This document shows, one piece after another, positions 56,105 through 64,000 of a DNA stretch of 64,000 nt. Location: contig NC_079974.1 of NCBI RefSeq assembly GCF_029852145.1, forward strand, positions 17,710,082 to 17,774,081. Reading direction: 5' to 3'. The position numbers and the translations under genes are program-made. Under the pieces are notes generated by a model that did no database searches, was not told the DNA's origin, and saw only the letters and a program-made list of their open reading frames with translations. Within the stretch, counting starts at the first letter, position 1; the number at the start of each line of letters is the position of its first letter. Source of the stretch: Microplitis mediator (lineage: Eukaryota; Arthropoda; Insecta; Hymenoptera; Braconidae).

Positions 56105-57594
56105 AAAGTTTATGATTAGAAAATTTATTTTGTTTAATTCTCTGCGCGTCCTAATTCACACCAGAAACTTCGTTTTTCTCATGCCCTATACTAAATTTAA
56201 CAATAACTAAATGTTTCTTGACATAAGCTTTTTTTTGTTTATCTCACCAATATTTCGACGTGTCTTATCATATTCCGAGTACTTCGTATCAATCTGAAAC
56301 TTATATTCGTAAATTATATGAAATTTTACTGTTTGAAAATAAATTTTTCTATTACCAAAATCTGGGGGAATCTCACCGTGTCCTGGATATTCTGATATGC
56401 CTCAGTCGCCCTTATAAATACATTATTATTTAAAGTCCCCATTTTACCTAGTCTTCTCTATTTTTATGTATTGATTATTTACAGAAATATGTTTATTTAA
56501 TATCAAAGCTCAATATTCACTTTCATATAATTTCATATATTACATTCACTAAACAATTTACAAATATTCAACTTTAATATAATTTTTATTTATCAACGTT
56601 TACAAAATCAATTCTAAAAACTTTCCTACTTTGAGTGCGTACTAAATATCATTGAATAAAGATTTCGTATGAATTTATTATAAAAAAAACACGTTCTCAA
56701 ATAAAATCTAAAGTATTACAGTATTTATCAGCCGAGAGCGCCAAGCGACTATTTCAAAATACTAAATTTTTCTTTCTAAAAGCTTACACTACTACTACAT
56801 ATCATAAAAATTTATTAGTTTATATTGAAGCGTCCTTATTTTTTTTATCGTTAAACTGTACTATCGCTCAAAAAGGTTGGAGGGTCTCTTGATCCCTTCT
56901 GTAGGAAAATTTCTCACCACCCTTAGCTTGCATATCGAAGCAATCAAGTGATATTCATGTGAAAATGCTCATACTTCCAATGTCGCCTTATATATGTATA
57001 TATATACACAATATGTATTTGTATATACATAATATCTACATAGCCACGAAAATGTCGATCGTCTTAGAAAATATAGGGGTATATAGAAGACGATAGGAAG
57101 CATCGAACGAGCAACTCCTTCAGGTACTTCCGCTTTCTGTGTATTCAACATTTCCGTCTAGTTATACGCTCTAACCTTTTCCGTGCACAGACTATTGAAG
57201 TTTAAGATAACGAGGTGTATTCCCCAAAGAGTAAGCAGCAATGCGGGAAATGCCAGTGGACTTGTGATGAAACGACTGCGACAGGTGTATATATACATGT
57301 ATATGTACACATATATATTTTGAAGCTTGTAAAAGGAATTCACCAAAGTCAAGAGTCTGTAGAATAACATGAACGGTAGTAGTGGTATTTCCATCACAAA
57401 GATCACATCTTTTCGCGTAGGATCAACACTCATCTATAGAGGATGCCACTGGAATATGTATAGGATACCAAAGGCTCGTTTTTACTCTACCTATACATTA
57501 TATTCTATATATGTATATATATATACCAAAAGCTGACATGCTTTTATAGAAATTCAAACTCAAGTGCATTCGTCTACCTAAGATCACCTGTCTT
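56105..57594. other. Unannotated stretch
   Basis: Composition is somewhat richer in GC at 56870-57600. Open frames on the minus strand (91 codons at 57158-57433, 60 codons at 56969-57151) are interrupted by TATATA tracts and lack splice sites. No gene is called. Confidence 0.35.
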
Positions 57595-57990
57595 TTGGAT
57601 TACATTCACTTTGTTCATATATTTTACTTCACTCGATTCAAGATTTTGATATATATATATTTGTGTACTATATCTTATGGTCCCGTTGCTTTTTTGGTCT
57701 TCTTCTTCTATTTTATCTTTTTCATGTTTATGTCTTCTTCTAGTCGTTTTGATACTTCAATTTCTTATTCGTTTTTGTCTACTTGCGGACTCAGTCATCG
57801 TCTTTTATTTAGCTTCTCAAGGTAGTCGCATCGAAATGAGAAACCCTCGGGGCGAGATCAAGTGGCTTTGCCGCAATTCTTGTACCAGAGATTCTACCGT
57901 AAATCTGAATATGCATTACATCTTACAAAGATGCACTGGAGATCATCATTATGCAGTACGTGGATATACTAGAGTGAGATAAATTTACCA
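57595..57990 (+). other. Weak ORF-bearing segment, not called as a gene
   Basis: Two overlapping + strand frames (57595-57825 and 57677-57982) run through a TTC-rich tract. The second continues into a GC-richer end (MRNPRGEIKWLCRNSCTRDS). There is no leader cleavage site or splice pair that would settle it. GGACTCAGTCATCG near 57787 matches the arthropod initiator, so this could be a transcription start. Confidence 0.25.
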
Positions 57991-59050
57991 AAACGAGGTT
58001 TCTAAAAGATTTTTTTTTTTTTTAATTGTGACATTTTTGTTATAAATATTTTTTTTTAGTATTGTTTGAAAATTTTTTAGCTGTCAGTTTCAATTATTTT
58101 AGAAATATGTTTTCATTAGAATTACAGGTTTTATAAACATATATCAAATTATTGATTTTTGAATTTCCCAGATATTCCCCCTTAGTAAATATTTTTGATA
58201 TTTTATTCATACTTTGTAGATAAATGTATTTATGTTTATGTATACTTTAAATATTCAGATTATATTGGTAAAGTTAAGCTTTAATTTAAGCCTCTGTTAG
58301 AGATTTAATGTTTAAATTTATTAGTTTTAATTACAAAGTAACTTTATTTTATCAAAAAATTTTTTTTTTTAATTATCGGACTGTAATATAAAATAGCAAA
58401 AGTTTGAATAACGTTACAAAAGACTTTATTAAAAAAAATTTTATCTTTAAATTAATTTAATAATCAAATTTATAAGCTCACTGATTATTTTTCATACTTC
58501 GATATTGAAAGACCTTATAAATTTACATCAACCCTCAATAATCACCATACCTCACTCCGGAACACGCTAGTCAATCAATAACTTATTTTTATTTTAATAT
58601 TTATTTTCCTCTCGTAAAATTGTTTATTACCATATTATTTTTTTTTTAAATGTATTTTACATTGATAAAAAATTTACTTTTTACAAGAGTAGATATGATT
58701 GAGCTGTATATTTAATACGAAAATAATTTTACTGGCTAAAAAAAAATGGCTGTATTATTAAGAGAAAAAAAATTTTAATCCAAGTAAACATATTCACTTG
58801 ACTCGTAATACTAAAAACAAGAAACAATTTACTGCATCGAAGTGTAATGTTTCTTATTTTTATAACAATTGCTTCAATCTACTCATAAATTTCTACAGAC
58901 AATACATTTTTACTAAAATTAAGAATATATTTTCTTGGCACTATTTAAGTAAAGTAATACTTAAATTACGAAATTTTACTTGGAGATATACACTTTCTTC
59001 TCTTAGTGACACAAACAAATTAAAAGTATGTGAAATAGTATATTACACAG
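57991..59050. other. AT-rich stretch without a recognised gene
   Basis: The 104-codon frame at 58798-59112 is Lys/Asn/Tyr/Phe-rich, as expected of AT-rich non-coding DNA, and has no supporting signal. A-runs and T-runs dominate. Confidence 0.4.
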
Positions 59051-59054
59051 CAAG

Positions 59055-59150
59055 GGAAGAAAGTAGGACATTCCGACCTGCGTGTGTAATTGTCTACCCG
59101 AGCCAAAGGTGAAGGTAGCAAACATGTAGATTGGGACGTCCTACCTTCCT
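59055..59150. repeat. Short inverted repeat (GTAGGACATTCC/GGGACGTCCTAC)
   Basis: GGAAGAAAGTAGGACATTCC near 59055 is mirrored by GGGACGTCCTACCTTCC near 59132. The roughly 90-bp unit could be a tiny MITE remnant. Confidence 0.4.
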
Positions 59151-59170
59151 CCGTGGTGTGCATACAATTT

Positions 59171-59330
59171 TTCACCAGATCTCCACCTGAAAGTTTAAAT
59201 TTTTGCCTCTGTTTATAGGAAGAATGGCTCATGCGCTAATTTTTATCATTTGTTTTCTGATAAAAGAAAAGAACGACTTTCTTCTCTCTAAACAGAGCAG
59301 GAATTTAAACTTTCGGCGCAGGTATGGTGA
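59171..59330. repeat. Inverted repeat with ~50-bp arms
   Basis: The left arm (59171-59222: CACCAGATCTCCACCTGAAA, then GTTTAAATTTTTGCCTCTGT) and the right arm (59281-59330: AAACAGAGCAGGAATTTAAA, then CTTTCGGCGCAGGTATGGTG) are imperfect reverse complements separated by about 58 bp. A transcript would form a hairpin of precursor-RNA size. It could also be a decayed MITE. Confidence 0.5.
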
Positions 59331-59889
59331 AAAAAATTTTCAAAAACACTATAACACGCGTTGAATGCCATCTCAATCATCAAAATTGAATCATTTATTC
59401 AAGAGATGTCGCTAACGAAAAAATTCCAAAAAAGTATTTTTTTGAATAAAATAAAAAACATTCAATTTATTATTTGAAAAACTTTTTTAATGTTAGAGAG
59501 TAAAAAACTGCGTTGAATGCCACCTTGTTCTATTAGTTCAGAAGATATCGGCGACGGATTATTTAAACAATAATAATTGTCCTCATTTTTCCTAGATAAG
59601 GCACGACATAATTCATTAAATGTACCTAAAATTGAACTCAAAAACTCATTTAACTTTCTCTAATCGCATTTAGGGATTTTTGTCCAAATTCATTGATTTC
59701 ATTAAGCAAAATCATAAACAAAAATTGAAAAACCGATAGTTCATTAGTTATTTCCAATTTTCTGAATTTTCAAAGCTTAATAGTAAAATTCAACTCTTTT
59801 CGAGTTCTTAAATACTAATCGAAGAGTATCGTTGAGCTTGAAGAGCTCGAATATACATCACCAATAATATTTTCGAGCTCCATGTTTTC

Positions 59890-60030
59890 AGCGAAATGTA
59901 AATATTCGTGATCCGGCCATATTTTGAGCTCAAAAGTTTGTCAATAAGAGCGTTTCCGAGCTTTCTGAGCTCGAAAATAGCGGAAAGTTTTGGGTTTGGC
60001 CCACAGGATCCAATCATTTTTCAGATTTTT
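59890..60030 (+). repeat. Dispersed repeat S, uninterrupted copy
   Basis: It includes GAGCTTTCTGAGCTCGAAAA, GAAAGTTTTGGGTTTGGCCC, then ACAGGATCC and ATTTTTCAG. It matches 8925-9006 plus about 9370-9395 and lacks the element inserted there. Nearby GAGCTC-centred words (59835-59980) repeat in both orientations. Confidence 0.65.
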
Positions 60031-60359
60031 TTGTTTTCTCTTCAAATTTAATATTTTGATCTTGACCAAAATTCTCAAATACATTTAAAATATTTAAAAT
60101 ATCAAAATCAGTCTAAAGCTAGTATATTTCCCGTTATATGTAAAACGATAAAATAAGTATAAAAAATACAAAATGATCCCTGAGTTTTTGACCTGCGCGT
60201 GTATTCTTCATCAATGTTAACTCTCCCGAAATTGGATATTGAGGTGACTATTAATAGACACGCAAACCTTGGACTATCAAAAACTTATACAGTTTACTGT
60301 AATCGATATGGTCTCATAGTTTAATGTCACTGAATTACTTTATTGAAAGATAAACAATG

Positions 60360-60619
60360 CACGGAAAAAATGTTGTGTTAAAATTCCCGTAATCTGTATA
60401 GTAGGAACAGTCCACGAAAATATTTGTGTTAATTGCACATCTCAATCGTTGTTAACTTCGTTTTTTGTACTAGGCAATACTTTTAAAGTGTTAACTAGTA
60501 TATTATTTAAAATTCTTAAGTAGAACAGTGAAATATGTTGATTTAACACAAAATAATCAACACTAAAAACTTTTAACACGGACCATTTTTAATACAGATA
60601 AAAAATATTTTTTTCTGTG
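60360..60619. mobile_element. 260-bp MITE g, CACGGAAAAAATG terminus, GTGTTAA word
   Basis: CACGGAAAAAATGTTGTGTT at the left and TATTTTTTTCTGTG at the right are inverted. The right side abuts TA and the left TG, a likely mutated TA. The interior repeats GTGTTAA/TTAACAC words. No ORF. Confidence 0.75.
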
Positions 60620-60769
60620 TACAAATTGGCAACATAAAATACTGTTTCACCGTAAAATCTATTGAGGAAAATGAAAGTACAACAGTCGATAAAATAATTG
60701 GCTTGAAACTTTTTTATTTTTTAGTCTTTTCCTCTTCTTATTTTTTGCACTCGAGTAGTGACGGATTTA

Positions 60770-60966
60770 TGCAATGCATCGTCTGAAATACGAATTTACT
60801 GTAAAGAGTGAGTTAGCTTGATTATCTGCCAATCTTTAACTATATTCAGTTGAAGAGTGCACTCTATCGAATACTCAAATCTTTAGTGAATACTCGAATG
60901 AAAATTATTAGGTTCATAATTTATAGTACAGTATTTTCTATTGATACCGGAAGCTCACTATAAAAT
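60770..60966 (-). repeat. Dispersed repeat T, inverted copy
   Basis: This is the reverse complement of 32757-32950, from GCATCGTCTGAAATACGAAT to TGATACCGGAAGCTCA. A few substitutions separate the two. Confidence 0.75.
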
Positions 60967-61113
60967 ATATATGATGTCGTCCACAGCCGCCTCTCATAGT
61001 AAAAAAGTTATCACTTTGACTTTTGATGAGAGAAAAAAAATAAAAACACCCCTAAAACCAGATTTTTCGCAAATATTTCATAAACAAACAAAAAAATAGA
61101 GCGACGAGAGACA

Positions 61114-61289
61114 ATATATTATGGTAATGGTTACCATATATTATGGTAATGGTTACCATATATTATGGTAATGGTTACCATATATTATGGTAATGGTTAC
61201 CATATATTATGGTAATGGTTACCATATATTATGGTAATGGTTACCATATATTATGGTAATGGTTACCATATATTATGGTAATGGTTACC
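61114..61289. repeat. Palindromic 22-bp tandem repeat, 8 perfect units
   Basis: Eight identical 22-bp units (core ATGGTAATGGTTACCAT, linker ATATT) run head to tail, followed by a diverged unit. Each core is a perfect inverted repeat (ATGGTAA, TGG, TTACCAT), and each junction (ACCATATATTATGGT) is another. The perfect identity points to recent amplification of the MITE's own internal word. Confidence 0.95.
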
Positions 61290-61321
61290 ATAATATTATA
61301 GTAACGCTTACCATAATATTA

Positions 61322-61854
61322 CACGGTAAGAAATATTTTGCGGATATCACTATGCCAGTATGGGCGTGAACGCCATACTGTATGGTATCGAAGATTTTTA
61401 TAGGTTAGAAAATTGTATGCATTGATGATTCAACCATTGCGGGAATAATAACATTGGTGACAGTTATCGGGGACGCAGCAATATCAGTATGGCCGCCAGG
61501 CCCATACTGCGTTGCCGTATCCACATTGCTTCTGGCCGATAAGCCTAGTCTAACGACATCTATATAGTTTTGATAGTAATACGATAGTATACATTGATTG
61601 ACATGCCGGAAATTATGGCGGGAAAAACTAGTAGCATTCTGCCCTCGGCATTGTAGTATGGGTCTCAGGGCCATGCTGTTTTGCCGTGCCTGCTATGCAT
61701 ACGTGTGAGCAATACAATAGCTCCAGTACTATACAGTATAGTAAATAACGCCATACTTCTGGGAGTCGTTCCAATACTGTCATGGAATACTATTTTAGTA
61801 TCTGTCTTGAGATCATACCAGCATGGTGCTGAACGCCATGCATTTCTTACCGTG
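61322..61854 (+). mobile_element. MITE a, CACGGTAAGAAAT terminus (copy 3)
   Basis: Same orientation as 45264-45805, with TA on both sides (61320-61321, 61855-61856). It is 533 bp, slightly shorter because of small deletions near its right end (about 61785). It sits inside the element at 61101-62053. Confidence 0.9.
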
Positions 61855-62050
61855 TATGGCAATCATTACCATAATTCTTTCACATGCGATATGGGAACTG
61901 TTACCATAATGGTAGGAATTGTTCCCATACTTATGGGAACTTTTCCCAGAAAGTATGGGCTTATATCCCATAATTCCAAGTAATCATTACCATAATGGTA
62001 TGGGATGATACTTCATAAACGTATTAGGAATGGCTACCATAAATTTCTCT

Positions 62051-62051
<1 letters not shown>

Positions 62052-62087
<36 letters not shown>
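62052..62087. repeat. (CA)n microsatellite
   Basis: About 17 CA units directly at the right terminus of the preceding MITE. Another CA-rich tract lies at about 63880-63950. Confidence 0.9.
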
Positions 62088-62091
<4 letters not shown>

Positions 62092-62355
62092 TTTTTGTTT
62101 GAATGTATACTCGGAGCGAGATACAACCGTGTCTTTGGATGCTTGTACAAAATTAAATTTTTCGTAAAATTAATAATAAACTACGATAGGACTAATAAAA
62201 AATGACTTAAAACTCATTAGATGCGTCTGGATAAATATTTAATGAAGGAATTAAAATTTTAATTAAATTTAAAAATACTAGCGAACAGAAAAACGATAAA
62301 ACAAACTGTAACATAATTATGATTTAATTAAAAATTAAAATATAGTTATTTTCAG

Positions 62356-62442
62356 GTTCCTAACTAAGCGTCAGCGCGGTGGAAGTGAAAAAAGTACGTC
62401 AAAAAGTTGGGGCAACGAGACGTACTATATATCAGTTAAAAA
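62356..62442 (+). CDS. Internal coding exon of an unidentified gene (87 bp)
   Basis: An acceptor AGTTATTTTCAG ends at 62355 and a consensus donor GTAAGT starts at 62443. Only one of three frames is open: one base completes a codon, 28 codons follow (FLTKRQRGGSEKSTSKSWGN, then ETYYISVK), and two bases remain, so both introns are phase 2. The peptide is polar and basic, like a cytoplasmic or extracellular linker. Composition is richer than the flanks. The exon at 5828-5905 ends in phase 2 with GG, and joining it here would read Gly across the junction and stay open. One or more unseen exons may lie between. The gene is not recognised. Confidence 0.75.
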
Positions 62443-63038
62443 GTAAGTTATTTTAAAAACAAAATTAAAATGGGTTAACTAGCAAATTAATCTATATGTG
62501 TACAATACCGTACTACTTTTACTGTGATACTATTCTGTTAATTTAGCTACTATTTTAAAATGATGATATTGTATAATAACACGAAAACAAAAAAAAAAAA
62601 AATACATCGTATCCAATTAGCCAACACAATCGATACTCAAGCCAACTGAAATCGTGTAAGCCATTAAAACAAAAATTAACGAGGGCTTGGCTGTATTCCC
62701 CGGTTGATCCGCGTTGGACCATGAATTTCACCCTAGAGATATTTCTTCAAATTGCCGAGCAAATGCATTTTCTTTATTCTGAGTATTCGTTCACACTTTT
62801 TTTTTTGCTAAATTTTTATTTTACACTAATGATTATTATTAAAAATAGGAGCGAATTTAATTAATTTTAGAAAATGAACATAAAAAATATCATCACACTA
62901 TAATCATTTTAAATTTATTTTTATAATCATGAAGATTGGAGCCTCAACAATAGTATAGTTAAAGTATAACTCAGAGACAGACAATGAGAAAAAAAGAGGT
63001 AAATTATTTTATAAAATTCATGAAAATTTGGAGAGTTA
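62443..63038 (+). other. Intron 3' of the exon, no further exon seen
   Basis: No acceptor with an open phase-2 frame was found before the window end. A GC-richer patch (CCGGTTGATCCGCGTTGGAC) lies at about 62700. Confidence 0.45.
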
Positions 63039-63709
63039 CATTGTAAAAAAAAGCAGGTGTAAAATGGACTCATTTTAATATCAGTGTGGTGTTAAAATGA
63101 ACTCGCACTGGTGTAGTGGTGCTACTTAGCGGTAGTATCCAAGCAGTGTTTAAACGGTGTACATGCAGAGTAAATTAATTCCGATCGAAGTATGAGGGTG
63201 TGAGTATACGTTGTTTAATGATAATATTTCGTTAAACTTACGAAATTATCTTTAATCGAGATAGAAAACAATTATATTATCTAAAAAATAAGTAATGTAA
63301 CTTTCATTAAGCTGAACAAATTGCATTAATTTTTGATCACTTATCAAATTAAATATTTAGAAACAATGTAATCATTATTTTTATTATAACTCAATAGCTC
63401 TTCATGAGGTAATAACTGATTTAAAGATGGTAATTCAATCATTGATCATTTGATTTTATTTTTCTCGCTCATTCAATTTGCAAAGCGACTTGAATTATAA
63501 AAGTTCGTTTTCCAAATTTTACACAGTAACACAAACATTTCATGGTGGAAAATATCGTTTGAATTTCTCCGTAAATTAGTGAATTTTTGAAACGAAAAAC
63601 GAATTTGTTTTTTGTATTTGAAATAAAATCCAACTTCTGGTGGTTCAAAAATTAAACCACTTTTTTCCCGCTTAACACCGCTTAACACCGGGATATTTCA
63701 ATACCGCTA
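63039..63709. mobile_element. Diverged member of the ACACCGGTGT MITE family
   Basis: CATTGTAAAAAAAAGCAGGTG preceded by TA marks a left end like that at 37244. GGTGTTAAAATGAACTC-type words follow. CTTAACACCG repeats and GGGATATT appear near 63670-63690, just before another copy starts. The right end is not resolved, so it may enclose the next element. Confidence 0.5.
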
Positions 63710-64000
63710 CACTGTAAAAAGAGCGGTGTTAAAAATGGACTCATATAAACTGGGCGGAGTTAAAATGAAATTACATCGGTGTAATTCGGCGGTGTTAAAA
63801 TACCAGTGTAAAAGCGGGTAAACTGCGTCCGCTCAGAGTATTAACTTTGAGAAGCTCATAAGGGTAAAAAATATCTTGATACACACACACTCAAACCCAC
63901 ATGCACACACACACACACGCACATACAGGAGTGCGTGCACACGCACACATTTCCAAAGTAAAATATTTTAACACCGGAAAATTTCATTTTACACCGGTAA
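63710..64000. mobile_element. ACACCGGTGT-family MITE, cut by the window end
   Basis: CACTGTAAAAAGAGCGGTGT preceded by TA is the mirror of the right end of the element at 37244-37761. GGCGGAGTTAAAATG, ATCGGTGTAATTC and AAACTGCGTCCGCTCAGAG match that element in reverse. A CA-rich tract (about 63880-63950) interrupts it. Its right end lies beyond the window. Confidence 0.75.

Larger units (their letters stand above)
61101..62053. mobile_element. MITE of the TATGGTAA/TTACCATA family, with internal satellite and nested MITE a
   Basis: The left end (GACGAGAGACAATATATTAT) and the right end (ATGGCTACCATAAATTTCTC) match the element at 7553-8073. The interior has many GTTACCATAATGGTA-like palindromic words. 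It contains the 22-bp tandem array (61114-61289) and is interrupted by MITE a copy 3 (61322-61854). The right end runs directly into a (CA)n microsatellite. Confidence 0.65.

Noticed and set aside
58798..59112. 104-codon ORF
   Set aside because: Amino-acid composition is that of AT-rich noise and it has no splice or promoter support.
61114..61289. CRISPR-like array
   Set aside because: Units are directly adjacent with no unique spacers and the genome is eukaryotic. It is a tandem satellite.
11297..62442. Joining the mini exon at 11297-11332 to the exon at 62356
   Set aside because: The mini exon ends in phase 0 while the 62356 exon needs phase 2, so they cannot be adjacent in one coding sequence.

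Overview
The window is AT-rich animal DNA from what looks like one or two very long introns plus intergenic sequence of an insect. Support for this comes from short exons bounded by GT/AG splice signals, insect-type LINE fragments, a solo LTR and a very dense set of short inverted-repeat (MITE-like) elements. A parasitoid hymenopteran would fit the base composition and repeat style, but that is inference. There is no operon, CRISPR array, rRNA or confident tRNA.

Protein-coding content is sparse. Two short internal exons on the + strand stand out: 5828-5905 and 62356-62442. Each has a good acceptor and donor, only one open frame, and phase-2 boundaries. They would join in frame, so they may belong to one gene whose roughly 56 kb intron fills the window. 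A minus-strand terminal exon (36930-37100) with non-repetitive coding sequence would then be part of a nested, oppositely oriented gene. Weaker candidates are a short signal-peptide-like first exon at 11297-11332 behind a CpG-richer promoter-like island, a small secreted-peptide ORF (12687-12869), a compact TATA/ORF/AATAAA unit (31012-31318), a GC-rich ORF (49631-49816) and a cysteine-rich minus-strand ORF (2542-2727).

Most of the rest is mobile DNA. Retroelements are a 5'-truncated Jockey-like LINE with a 9-bp target duplication (521-885), a frameshifted CR1/Kiri-like LINE (6188-7360), a 132-bp LINE tail with a 17-bp duplication (38413-38544) and a 545-bp solo LTR flanked by TGAC (38932-39476). 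DNA elements include a pogo-like MITE (3048-3948), a 1.76 kb nearly perfect palindrome (34733-36495), foldback elements with long inverted arms (20517-21161, 46917-48036), G-rich-ended elements, and about 16 elements that share a CAC-N-G-type terminus and mostly a TA (or CA) target.

The main unexplained pattern is in that last group. The termini are shared, but each family is filled with its own short word repeated in both orientations (for example GTATGG/CCATAC, ACACCGGTGT, CTGTTGCAGCAACAG, TATGGTAA/TTACCATA). They nest inside one another up to three deep, which gives a readable order of insertion. One has expanded into a palindromic 22-bp satellite.
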